Below are positions 1-10,500 of a stretch of 64,000 bases of DNA, one piece after another. Position 1 is the first letter of the stretch. Each line of letters opens with the position of its first letter. A program made the position numbers and the translations under genes. The notes under the pieces were generated by a model. The model did no database searches and was not told the origin of the DNA. It saw only the letters and a list, made by a program, of their open reading frames with translations. Origin of the DNA: Isotricha intestinalis (taxonomy: Eukaryota; Ciliophora; Litostomatea; Vestibuliferida; Isotrichidae); assembly GCA_023807065.1 (NCBI GenBank), contig JAJJLU010000006.1, positions 1 through 64,000 on the forward strand, written 5' to 3'.

Positions 1-21
1 CCCCAATCCCCAATCCCCGAT
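1..21 (+). repeat. Telomere-like repeat at the left end
   Basis: The window opens with two copies of CCCCAAT and a third variant copy, CCCCGAT, followed directly by AT-rich non-coding DNA. C-rich heptamers of this kind, oriented 5' to 3' at a left end, are the expected orientation for a telomere, and C4A2-type repeats are typical of ciliates. Only three units are present, so this is either the trimmed end of a telomere or a chance C-rich patch. In DNA this AT-rich a run of C4 blocks is very unlikely by chance. Confidence 0.65.
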
Positions 22-241
22 TTTAATTTAAAAACTCATATATTTAAACTAAAAATATTAATTTTAATTAAATAGGAGAAAATTATGATATTTTAAAAAT
101 CAAAAAACTCTTTATAAAAATATTTCAAAACATTTTATTATTAAATATCAATATTTTTATTATTTCTTTAATTAAAGATAATTTTAGTTTTTAATTTAAA
201 TTATTTTTTTTAAAATAAAGTATTTAAAAAATTGAATAATA

Positions 242-1135
242 ATGTCAAAATTATTTAAAATTATTTATGAAAAAGAAAATGAAAAATTTGATATAGAAAT
301 AAATGAAAGTGATATAATATTTGATTTAAAAAAAGCAATTTTTTCAAAACTAAAAGGAGCAATTCCAATAACAGAAATAGGATTATATTTTTATTATGAC
401 AAAAAAAAGAACATAAAACAAAATATATCTTTAAATAATAATTCATTATGCATATTTACTGAATATCCAAAAATAAAAGACGTAGATAAAATATATTTAT
501 TTAACACTGGAAAACAAATAGATATAATAACAGCAAATATTATAGAATACTTAGGTCCAATAATAACTTTCTTAATATATACTGCAATATATGGAATTAA
601 AAATTATTCAAGTGTTAAATATTTTGCTTTCTTTATGTCAAATTTTCATTATTTAAAAAGAGTATTTGAAAGTATTAAAATACATATTCACACAAAAACA
701 ATGGAATTAAGAATGTTATTTGTAGAATGTATTTATTATATAATTTATTATGGAATTTTATGTGAATATTATCTTTTTACAAGTGAGTTTAAAGAATGGG
801 ATAATAAAAGTCATTTAGGTTGGTTTATCTTATTTTTATTTTGTGAAATAAATAATTTTATATGTCATGTATATTTAAGAAATATTAGAATAAGTAATCC
901 AGGAGAAATAAAAATTCCAGAAGGAAACTTATTTAAATATGTGTGTTGTGCTAATTATTTTTGGGAAATTGGAAGTTGGATTTGTATAAGTTTTTTTACT
1001 AAGTTAAAATGTATAATGTTTTTTACTTTTATGGGTGCTTTTGTTATGTCTGCATGGGCAATTGAGAAAAAACAAATGTATGTTAAAAAGTTTAATTTAA
1101 AAGATAAAAAAGCAATTATTCCTTTTATTTTTTAA
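242..1135 (+). CDS. TECR: Very-long-chain enoyl-CoA reductase (TECR/TSC13-like)
   Basis: This 297-residue protein fits the trans-2-enoyl-CoA reductase family, which performs the last reduction of the fatty-acid elongation cycle in the ER membrane. The first ~80 residues resemble the ubiquitin-like N-terminus of the family. The rest is a multi-pass steroid-5-alpha-reductase-type domain. Recognisable family landmarks are a KRVFE segment with a following histidine (human proteins have a similar ETLFVHRF-type segment), HVYLRNIR, ANYFWEIGSW near residue 235 (human: PNYTYEVGSW) and the C-terminal IIPFIF that closes most family members. Length (about 300) matches. It is the first gene after the telomere-like end and reads away from it. 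The start is the first ATG in frame after a stop-rich leader. Family assignment is strong; which elongation pathway it serves is inferred. Confidence 0.88.
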   Translation: MSKLFKIIYEKENEKFDIEINESDIIFDLKKAIFSKLKGAIPITEIGLYFYYDKKKNIKQNISLNNNSLCIFTEYPKIKDVDKIYLFNTGKQIDIITANIIEYLGPIITFLIYTAIYGIKNYSSVKYFAFFMSNFHYLKRVFESIKIHIHTKTMELRMLFVECIYYIIYYGILCEYYLFTSEFKEWDNKSHLGWFILFLFCEINNFICHVYLRNIRISNPGEIKIPEGNLFKYVCCANYFWEIGSWICISFFTKLKCIMFFTFMGAFVMSAWAIEKKQMYVKKFNLKDKKAIIPFIF

Positions 1136-1203
1136 TAATTGTTTTATAATATTAAAAAAATAATATTAAATAAAACAAAAAGCATTTTATTTACAATAAA
1201 TAA

Positions 1204-3822
1204 TTAATTTCCTGCATTTAATTCTGAATCTTCGTTATTTAAATTTTCTTCATTATAATTGTTATTATTATTATTAATATTATTATTAAATGAATTAACA
1301 TCTGAAAAAACATTATTATCTTCTTTACTTAATAAATTAATTTTTGCTCCTAATTCACTTTCTTCATTTAACATTTGTTTAAAATCTAATAATCTATTTT
1401 TCATATTTTTAATTTTTTCTTCTTGAGAATTGAAAATACTTAATAAATTATTAATATATTCATCAATATTACTTTTAGTTTCTACTAAATTTATTAAATT
1501 CATTTCATTTTTCATATCAAGAACCATTTCATCAATATGTAATTTATGACTTTCAATATAATTTTTTTCTTCTGTTAATATTGAATTTACTAAAGCTTCA
1601 TATTTATCTCTTAAATCTGATATTTCTTTTTCATTTGAATTTTGCTTTTTATGATTATTAAAACTTGTATAATCATTTAAAAAAGCAAAAGAATCAATCC
1701 CTTGTTTTTTATTCGAAAGAGATTTAATACTATTATTTTCTGTTGTTAAATTTTTCTTAAGATACTCACAAATATTAGCTTGTTGTTTTTGAATTATTAT
1801 ATTATTATTATTATTTGATTGAATATTTTCTTTGTTTTCTTGAAGAGTACTTTGATGTGATAATATTTCAGATGATAAATTACTTTGGATATTTATTTTA
1901 TCATTTAATTGAATTTGTTCGTTATTTATTAAATTATTATTAGAATTATTTATTGTTGGATTTTGATTATTTTGATATTGAAAATTGAAGTTATTTGAAG
2001 GAAATATATTTACATTAGGAATACCTACTTTTAAATTTGATGGGTTGGTAAATGGGTTATTATGAGTTAATAAACTATTATTCCCAAATTGTAAATTACA
2101 ATTGTCTAATTCTATTGGATTATTTTGAATATTAAAGTTATTATTTGGTATATTATTATTGTTTAAATTATTATTTAATACATTATTATTGTTATTATTT
2201 GAATTATTATTTATTTGATTATTATCATTTACATTGTTGAAATTATTATTTATTTGATTATTATTATTTAAAGTATTTGCATTATTATTTATTTGATTAT
2301 TATTATTTAAATTATTTAAATTATTATTATTACTATTATTATCTAATAAATTAAAATTGAAGCTTTGTTGCTGATTTACATTATTATTACTATTATTTTC
2401 AAAATTCATATTCAAATTACTAAAAATGCTATTACTTCCCATATTTAAATTATTATTACTAATATTATTCCCTCCAATTGCTGGTAAATTACTAAATAAA
2501 TTACAATTTAATCCTTTCCCACAATTTCCCCAAGCATTATTTTCAAAAACCCCAATATGTCCTCCATTATTTTTCTGAATACTTTTCTTTTCCAAACCTT
2601 TCTTTCCTTTCCTAAAAGTTTTTCTTGCTGAAATTTTAATTAAATTTCCATCAATATCATATTTAATACTATTTCCATGTTGTCTGGGCATATACATTAA
2701 ATTAGCTAAATCATCATAATTGCAATTTCCAATATTAACATTATTACAATTATTATAATTTAAATTAACATTACCATCTCCAATTTTAATATCATTTTTT
2801 CCTCTAAGTTCTTTAACTCTATCAGCATATCTCAAAGTATTTAAAGTATGTTCACTACAACTTAAAGCAGGACTAATATTAGCAATCATTAAAGTTTTAC
2901 AATTTCCAATAAATGAATCTCTTAAAACTAAAGTTAATTTACTTCCTCTAAAAGGAGTATGTTTTTTTTCTTGATCTAAAGCTCTAATACATTCTTTTAA
3001 AGCTAATAAACTTTTATTAATTTCAGCCCCATCAAATTTAGTTTGTTTATTAGTATTAATAGTATCTGCAGCTCTTTCACTTCCTGCTAAATCTATAAAA
3101 GATATTTTACCATGAATATTATTATTATTATCTTTAATATTTATTTGAATTATTCCATGTGATCTACTCGAATCAGAATTAGCTCCAGTAACTCCAACTG
3201 TTCTTACTTTTAAACCATATTCTATTAAACTCATTAAATTATTTAAATTTAAAACTTGTTTTTCAGTTAATCCAACAATAATAATATTTTGTTTTCCATC
3301 TTCTCTTGCCGTTAAAATATTTCTTTCATTTAATAAATCATATAATTTTCCACAATAAATTTCATAGAAAGAAATCCAGATAGTAAATCCATTATATAAA
3401 TTATTTTGTAAAAGAGAGAAAATATCATAAGAAGCTAATAAATACATTCCTGGAATTTTATTAGTTGAACCCATCATAGTAAAAGTTTTTCCACTTCCAG
3501 TTTGTCCATAAGCAAAACAAGTAACTTTAGTTTTATTAAAAGCTGCTTCAATCATTGGTCTAATTGTTGAAATATATATTTCTTCATTTGTTGAATTTTG
3601 ATCAAAAGCATTATCAAAAATAAAAGGATGTTCTTCTATATATTTTGTTAAGTCTACTTTTTGCTTTAGTTCTTTTACTATTACTTTGTTTTTATTTCTT
3701 ATTTCTATTATATCTGTATCATTTTTTTGTTGCTCTTTTTGAGATAAAGGCCTTTTACGTACTATTACTCTAATTTTTGGAATTGATTTATATGTTGAAT
3801 CGAAATTTGGAGAGTTGGACAT
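1204..3822 (-). CDS. Kinesin-13 family microtubule depolymerase
   Basis: An 872-residue kinesin. The motor spans residues ~16-342 with P-loop GQTGSGKT at 106-113, switch I NSDSSRSH at 215-222 and switch II DLAGSER at 244-250. Kinesin-13 hallmarks are present: the KVD finger (KVDLTKY, residues 55-61), YGLKVRTVGVTGAN before switch I, and ALKECIRALDQ. Members bind microtubule ends and depolymerise them in spindles and cilia. Residues ~360-690 are strongly Asn-rich low complexity, and ~720-830 look coiled-coil (dimerisation). Unusually the motor starts only ~15 residues from the N-terminus, so the long N-terminal region and basic neck found upstream of the motor in animal kinesin-13s are nearly missing. 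The nearest gene downstream on the same strand is the TECR gene's convergent end; upstream is the importin gene on the same strand. Confidence 0.93.
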   Translation of the reverse strand: MSNSPNFDSTYKSIPKIRVIVRKRPLSQKEQQKNDTDIIEIRNKNKVIVKELKQKVDLTKYIEEHPFIFDNAFDQNSTNEEIYISTIRPMIEAAFNKTKVTCFAYGQTGSGKTFTMMGSTNKIPGMYLLASYDIFSLLQNNLYNGFTIWISFYEIYCGKLYDLLNERNILTAREDGKQNIIIVGLTEKQVLNLNNLMSLIEYGLKVRTVGVTGANSDSSRSHGIIQINIKDNNNNIHGKISFIDLAGSERAADTINTNKQTKFDGAEINKSLLALKECIRALDQEKKHTPFRGSKLTLVLRDSFIGNCKTLMIANISPALSCSEHTLNTLRYADRVKELRGKNDIKIGDGNVNLNYNNCNNVNIGNCNYDDLANLMYMPRQHGNSIKYDIDGNLIKISARKTFRKGKKGLEKKSIQKNNGGHIGVFENNAWGNCGKGLNCNLFSNLPAIGGNNISNNNLNMGSNSIFSNLNMNFENNSNNNVNQQQSFNFNLLDNNSNNNNLNNLNNNNQINNNANTLNNNNQINNNFNNVNDNNQINNNSNNNNNNVLNNNLNNNNIPNNNFNIQNNPIELDNCNLQFGNNSLLTHNNPFTNPSNLKVGIPNVNIFPSNNFNFQYQNNQNPTINNSNNNLINNEQIQLNDKINIQSNLSSEILSHQSTLQENKENIQSNNNNNIIIQKQQANICEYLKKNLTTENNSIKSLSNKKQGIDSFAFLNDYTSFNNHKKQNSNEKEISDLRDKYEALVNSILTEEKNYIESHKLHIDEMVLDMKNEMNLINLVETKSNIDEYINNLLSIFNSQEEKIKNMKNRLLDFKQMLNEESELGAKINLLSKEDNNVFSDVNSFNNNINNNNNNYNEENLNNEDSELNAGN

Positions 3823-4004
3823 TTTTTTTAAGGGTTTTTTTAGTTTGTTTAATTTTTTTTTTTAGTTTTTTTTCAGTATGAATAATAATTAAAAGTATTA
3901 TTATTTTAATTTTTTTATTTTTGAATATATATGAAATATTTATTATATTTAAATTTGTTAATATCAAAATTAAATAAAAGTAATTATATTAGATTTAAAT
4001 GAAT

Positions 4005-7000
4005 TTATATATTACTCTGAGAACTATTTACAATAATATTATTAAGTTTTTGTAATAGTTCTTCACCACATATAATTTTTATTTTTTCAACACTTTGATT
4101 ATTTAATAATTCAAAAGATTTCTTAGCACAATTAATTTCATTTTGTTTTGAAATTTCAGTGGGAAATTCATTATCTTCTTCATAATCATTGGATAAATTT
4201 TCTTCATCATCATCTAAATAATCATCTTCTTCTAATTGTTCATTATCATTATTATTATGAATATCATTATAAAAATCAATTAATTCATCTACTTTATCAT
4301 TTAAATCCTCTTCTCTTTCATCATCTAAATTATTATTTGTATTTATGATTTGCTTTTTTTTTGTTTCTGAAGTATTACTTGTTGAAGGAGCATTAAATTT
4401 AGATAATAGAGAATATATAAGTAATATTACTTGTTTTATTATTTCATCATTTATTTTTTGTTCATTAATATTTAATAAAAATGAACAAAGAGAAATTAAA
4501 TTAATTTTATATTGTTTTTTTGTTGTGCATTTTTCAATATTATTTAACCAAAAAATTATAATATTATTAAAAGATGATATATAATTTGGATTATATATAA
4601 TTAATGATGATATACATTCTGTAATAATATTTTTATATCTAGAATTTACAAATAAAATATTTTTCTCATTTGAGGAGAATTTCCCATCGAAATTATCAAT
4701 ATAACTTTTATATAATAAATCTACTTTTCCTCGAAATAATTCAAATATTAAATTACTAAACTTAACAATAGAATAAATATCAGCTAAAGATTTTTTTTTC
4801 TCACATAAATCAAATACAATTGAAATAAATTCAATAGTATATTCATAATAACTTAAATTATTATTATCTCTCCCATTTAAAAAAGTATTACCATCCTTAT
4901 ATATGTAATAAGACATAATTTTACAAATATCATTAATATAATCAACTCCATAACCTTCATAAATTTTATCAAAGGAAAATTGTGATTTAAATTCTTTTCT
5001 TTCTTGTGGACTTCCTATTACTGTATTTAACATATTTATATAAAACATCCATAAACTTTTATGAATAATAAAAATATTTTTTTGCGAATTTGAAGAAGAA
5101 ACTAAAATATCATTTAATAAATCTAATCCATCTTCTAATCTTCCTATACTATAATAATCACAATTTATACAATAAGATAAAATTATATTAATATGATTTA
5201 TAATTTTAGAATAAATATCTTCATCACTAATAAATATTCTTATTATTTCTCCCATTGTTTGAATAATTTGATTTGATATTGTTATTATATTAAATCCTTT
5301 ATCTTCTTCATCATTATCATTATCATTTTGGCTTTCTTTATTAATTTTAATAAAATAATTTATCAAATAATCACTTAATTGAACAATATATTCTCTAACT
5401 TCTTTTTTAAAATATTTTACAATTTCTCCTACGCATTCTATTATTTCTTCAGTTTCAATTTCATTCATAATTTTAATATATAAAGATAATAAAATTTTTA
5501 CATTCCCTTTTAATAACACTTGAACTTTATTATATCTTAATAAAGTAGGAGCAGCTAATCCACTCATTATTCTTATTGGAAGATAATCATTTTTTTCTAG
5601 TAAATTACATATATTTTTTGTTATTGATATTACTAAATTTTCATTTTGAATATAATAATCTCTTAATAATTCTATAAAAGTACATGCTCTTTCTATTAAA
5701 AAAGGACAACTACTTTGAAATGAGGTAATAATATATTTTTCTAATAAATTCTCTATTGTTACTTTTGTTTTATTTGAAAATTTAATTAATAAGGAATTTA
5801 CATTTTGAAGGATAAATAAAATACTTTCTTTAATTAATGAATGTTTAATAAATGAAATATTAGAAAGTGAATTTTTATTTTGTTTTAATAAATTAGATAA
5901 ATTCTCATTTTCTACAATAACATCTTTTTCATTGTTACTTAGAATATCAGTTAAAAGTTCATAAAGATTAAAAAATAAACATTTATTATTATTTTCTTTA
6001 TATTGCATTATAGCATAAAGTAAATGATAAGTAGAATTTCTTATTGTTCCATAATTATTATCAATTTCTATTGAATTATTTATATAAGCTTTAGGGTCAG
6101 AAAAAAATAAATTAATATTTTCTTCAGTTATCATTGAGTCATAAACACATTGCATTAGCATTTCATTATTATTTATAAATAATAAAAGGATATCTTGACA
6201 TATTAATTCATGTCTTTTATAAATAAAAAAAGTAAAAATTTTATATAAAAGACATTTACATTGTGTATTTGCATATTTTGGAGTTTCTTTTACATTTATA
6301 TAAATAGTTTTTAGTGTTTTATAAATTTTTTCACTTAAATCATTGTATATATAATTTTCAATTTCATTATTTATTTTTTTATTTTGAACGTTTTTAAAAA
6401 ATTTTTTTAAAATTGATTCAATTAATTTATATGATATATATTTAGATTTCCAAACAATCACATTATTATTATTTATTAAAGTTTGAATAATAAAAATACA
6501 TAAAGACAAAAATTTGTCAAAATTTTGAATTGAATTTTCAAAATAAATCAAATTTAAATTAGTACCATGAGTTAAATTTTTAAAATATATTTTAATTATC
6601 TTATTTGCAAACATTGCTTGGGTTTCATTATTTATATCAGAACATTGAGAAAAAATATTTAATAAACTTGAATTAATTGAATTAGAAAGGAAAAAATCAA
6701 TATAAATTTTTTTTCTTTCATTATTTTCAAATTCGTATATTTTACTCAATTGATATAAAATAATGATTCCACAATAAACATTTTTTGGGTAATTAGATTT
6801 GAAAAATTCAGAAATTTTTTTTGATAATATTTCCTTAAAATTAATTATTGTTTCAAAATCAAAATTTAATATATGTTTAATACATTGATTTAATTGTTTC
6901 ATAATTCTAATATTATCCATATTTATAGAAAGAAATATCGCATCAAAAATATTATATCTTATAAAATGTTTATCTTCATTACTTATAATTGTTATAGGTT

Positions 7001-7280
7001 TTTCTTCATTAAAAATTAAAGAAGAATTATCTTTCCCTTCATTAAACTTCCAATATTGTCTTATTATATTTTTTAGTTGGATTGAAGCATTTAATTTAAT
7101 ATCATCTTGAATTTGATTTGTTTTATCCATAATAATATGAAGAAGATATTCACTATATTTAGGTAATTTCTTGTAATGATTTATAATATTTGAATTTTCT
7201 TTTATTTGTTCATTTGAAGTTAGATTTGTTAAGTTTAAAACTTGAGTTAGTGAATGAATTGATAAAGGAGGTATGGACAT
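4005..7280 (-). CDS. Importin-beta family receptor, importin-7/8-like
   Basis: A 1091-residue all-helical protein that reads as HEAT repeats from end to end. The N-terminal ~90 residues match an importin-beta N-terminal (IBN) layout: a conserved ASIQLKNIIRQYW helix follows a run typical of family members such as IPO7/IPO8 and yeast Nmd5/Sxm1. A mid-protein FFSDPKAYI motif is similar to the 'DPhEYI' motif of this family. Near residues 1010-1050 there is a strongly acidic stretch (EEDDYLDDDEE and neighbours), as in importin-7/8. These receptors carry cargo such as ribosomal proteins and histones through nuclear pores in a Ran-dependent way. Length is close to the usual ~1040. An exportin or CAS-type relative cannot be fully excluded without a profile search. 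Confidence 0.8.
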   Translation of the reverse strand: MSIPPLSIHSLTQVLNLTNLTSNEQIKENSNIINHYKKLPKYSEYLLHIIMDKTNQIQDDIKLNASIQLKNIIRQYWKFNEGKDNSSLIFNEEKPITIISNEDKHFIRYNIFDAIFLSINMDNIRIMKQLNQCIKHILNFDFETIINFKEILSKKISEFFKSNYPKNVYCGIIILYQLSKIYEFENNERKKIYIDFFLSNSINSSLLNIFSQCSDINNETQAMFANKIIKIYFKNLTHGTNLNLIYFENSIQNFDKFLSLCIFIIQTLINNNNVIVWKSKYISYKLIESILKKFFKNVQNKKINNEIENYIYNDLSEKIYKTLKTIYINVKETPKYANTQCKCLLYKIFTFFIYKRHELICQDILLLFINNNEMLMQCVYDSMITEENINLFFSDPKAYINNSIEIDNNYGTIRNSTYHLLYAIMQYKENNNKCLFFNLYELLTDILSNNEKDVIVENENLSNLLKQNKNSLSNISFIKHSLIKESILFILQNVNSLLIKFSNKTKVTIENLLEKYIITSFQSSCPFLIERACTFIELLRDYYIQNENLVISITKNICNLLEKNDYLPIRIMSGLAAPTLLRYNKVQVLLKGNVKILLSLYIKIMNEIETEEIIECVGEIVKYFKKEVREYIVQLSDYLINYFIKINKESQNDNDNDEEDKGFNIITISNQIIQTMGEIIRIFISDEDIYSKIINHINIILSYCINCDYYSIGRLEDGLDLLNDILVSSSNSQKNIFIIHKSLWMFYINMLNTVIGSPQERKEFKSQFSFDKIYEGYGVDYINDICKIMSYYIYKDGNTFLNGRDNNNLSYYEYTIEFISIVFDLCEKKKSLADIYSIVKFSNLIFELFRGKVDLLYKSYIDNFDGKFSSNEKNILFVNSRYKNIITECISSLIIYNPNYISSFNNIIIFWLNNIEKCTTKKQYKINLISLCSFLLNINEQKINDEIIKQVILLIYSLLSKFNAPSTSNTSETKKKQIINTNNNLDDEREEDLNDKVDELIDFYNDIHNNNDNEQLEEDDYLDDDEENLSNDYEEDNEFPTEISKQNEINCAKKSFELLNNQSVEKIKIICGEELLQKLNNIIVNSSQSNI

Positions 7281-7548
7281 AAAATATTTATTATTCTTAA
7301 TATTTTTATTAAAAAGAATTAATTAAAGTGATTAATAATGATTTATAAAACATATTTTAAGAACTAAATGGAAACCTTTTTGTAATAATATATAAAGGAA
7401 AATTATCTTTTTATAATACTTTTTTTAGAAATTAATAAAAAAAAATGAAATAAATAAATTATAATTTATAAATTTAATGATATTAATATTCATGAATTAA
7501 TTTTTTTATATATGATTTCTTAATTTATTATAAAAAATTTAAATCACA

Positions 7549-10500
7549 ATGAATGTATTGAATTTGAGGTTTCAATTGTTGATTTTATATTATTTTTTAT
7601 TTTCAAAAATTTCATGTCAGTCAGATATAGAAGAAGAAATATGGAAATGTAATGAAACAGACAAAGAAGAATTAGGAAAATATCAAAATATAACAGGTTT
7701 AATTGCTAATGATGATGGTATTTCTTATCTTTCATTTTTTAATGAAATACATGATTATGAAAAAAATGAAACTTATATCCTTAAAGAGTTTACTTCTTTA
7801 AAAAAGGTTATTAAAATCAATGAAACAACTTTCTTTTGTGGTAAATCTAAGTATATTTATTACTTTCAAAATAATAAAATTGATAGTATACAAATATCAA
7901 ATATAGATTACATTGAAAATTATTGTTTTGAATATCAAAATAATTTAGTTGTATTTAATCCTGGAAAAGATGGAATTACTATTTTAAATATTGATGAAGA
8001 TAAAAATATTTATAAAAGAAAAGATTATTTAATTTATTCTTCTTATCAATTTATGATAAATGCTGAAGAAAGTTTTTATGTTTTAGCAAAAGGGAAATAT
8101 AAAACTTATATAATTAATTGGTCAATAGATGAACATACTACTTTTATAGATAATGATATAAGTCTTCCTGAATATTTTTATTTTTTTAATATTACAAAAG
8201 CAACTTTTAAAGATAATTGTTTTTATATATTTACATATAAAGAAAATACATCATCTTTTTTGTTTTATAAAGTCAATATAAGTTCTTCAAATTATATTAT
8301 GGACGATATTTTAAGTACACATAAGTTATTTTTAGGAAGTAAATTTATAAAAGTTGATTTCTTTGAAAATACCTCTTTTATTTATTATTTACTTAAAAAA
8401 GGAACTTCTAATTATTTAGGTGTATATGATTTAGAAAATAATATATTGTTATTCAACTATAAAGTTAATTCTGAAAATGTTTTCCAATTAACAAATAATG
8501 AAAATGATCTACAATATTCATTATTATTTGAAAAAGAAGGATATTTAAAAAAAATTTGCCCTTTTTATGAAGATCAAAATAAAAAATGTATTTTTTCAGA
8601 TGGGATGAAAATATCAAAAGAAGGAAATGAAGAAAAGAAAAAAGAAGATTGTAATGATTATCATTATAAAAATTATTGTGTAGAAAAATGTCCTTTAGGA
8701 ACAGATATTAATGAAAATAAAATATGTGATTTTAAATGTTATAGTGATTATAAATTAAATTTAAATACAAATGAATGTGTTTATGAATGTGATGATAATG
8801 AAATTCAAATCAGTAAATATTGTGTATCTTGTGAATTAAATAATATATTTTTAGGGCATAATTTACATTTTTGTGTTGAAAATTGTACTGAATCTTTTAA
8901 TAAACCATATAATGAAAATAATATATGTTTACTAAGATGTAAAATTGGTTCTATTTATGATGAAAAAGAAGGAAAATGTATTTCTTGTAAAAGTAAAAAT
9001 GAATTTTATAATGAAGAAAATAATACTTGTATAAAGGCATGTCCATATAATATATATGATAATAATAATGTTTGTTATAATTGTAAAGATAGAGGATTGT
9101 ATTTATTTGAAAATGAGAATATTACAGAATGTATAAATGATTGTGCAAATAAAAATTTAATTGTTGAAGAAAATAAATGTATTTCTTGTCCTAATGGACA
9201 ATTATATTTAAATGATTCTTCAAAAAATAATAAATGTGTGGAAGAATGTCCTGAAGGTTATATAAAAATAAATGAAACATGTCAAAAATGTATGGATTAT
9301 TCAAATGGAAAAAAAGAATGTATTAATTATATAAATGATCAAATATTCTGTAATATAGGAAGTGAAATAGATATAGAATCAAAAGAATGCATAAATTGTT
9401 TATCAATAGGTAAAGTATATTCAAATGGAACTTGTGTGGAATATTGTGATGATTATAAAGTAAAAAAAAATGGAATATGTATCGATTGTGTAAATAATGA
9501 TGTTACAAAGTTTTTTTCAGGTTCAGAGTGTCTTGAAATATGTCCTAATAATTCTCAAATTTCAGGATATATATGTAATAATTGTGAAGAATTAGGTAAA
9601 AAATATTTTGATGGAAATTGCTATGATAATTGTGTAAATTATACTTTTGAATATAAAGAAAGATGTATGCTATGTCATGAATTATATCCAGATAGACCTT
9701 TTTTTTATAATACAACTGAATTTCCTCCTTGTAAAGCAAATTGTAGTGATGATGAAGCAATAATTGATGAAGAAAGAAGAAAAGAATGTAAAGCTTGTGA
9801 TAAAATATATAGAGGTGAATGCAAAGACGAATGTCCAGAATATACTTTTTTAGAAAAAAAAAAATGTATAAATTGCATGGATATTAAAGGAAAATCATTT
9901 TATGATGATGGAAAAGAAAAAAAATGTGTTGATGAATGTATTGAAGGTACTAGGAATGAAATAAAAAATCAAATAAAAATATGTGAAAAATGTGGGTCTA
10001 AATATTATAATGGAAAATGTGAAGAAAATAAAAGTCCTGAAACATATGTTTATTATATTAATTTAGGTGTTGAAATTCATAAAACATGTTTTTGTAATGT
10101 TGCAAAAGGAAATACTTGTTTAAAATTACCAGATCATAACTATAAATGTAAATGTAATGGAGATTATACTGGAGATTTTTGTAATATTTATCATCCAAAA
10201 AATGATAGTAATAATTTAACCATTTATTCTTTATCAAAATATCCCCCTTCAAAAGTAATTGATAATTTATTTACATTTAATTATACTGGAAATGAAAAAA
10301 TTGTTTCTATTGAATGGAATGCTAGGCATATTTCTTGTGTAGGAATAGAAAATAAAACCAAAGAAGATAAATTGATGAATGGAGTTAAAGAAGAAATTTT
10401 TATGATTAATGGAAATTTTTTTGATTTTCAATGTTATTATGAAATTTCATTAAATGTTACTTTAGAAAATGAAAAAATATTAAGAGATTCTATTGATTTT

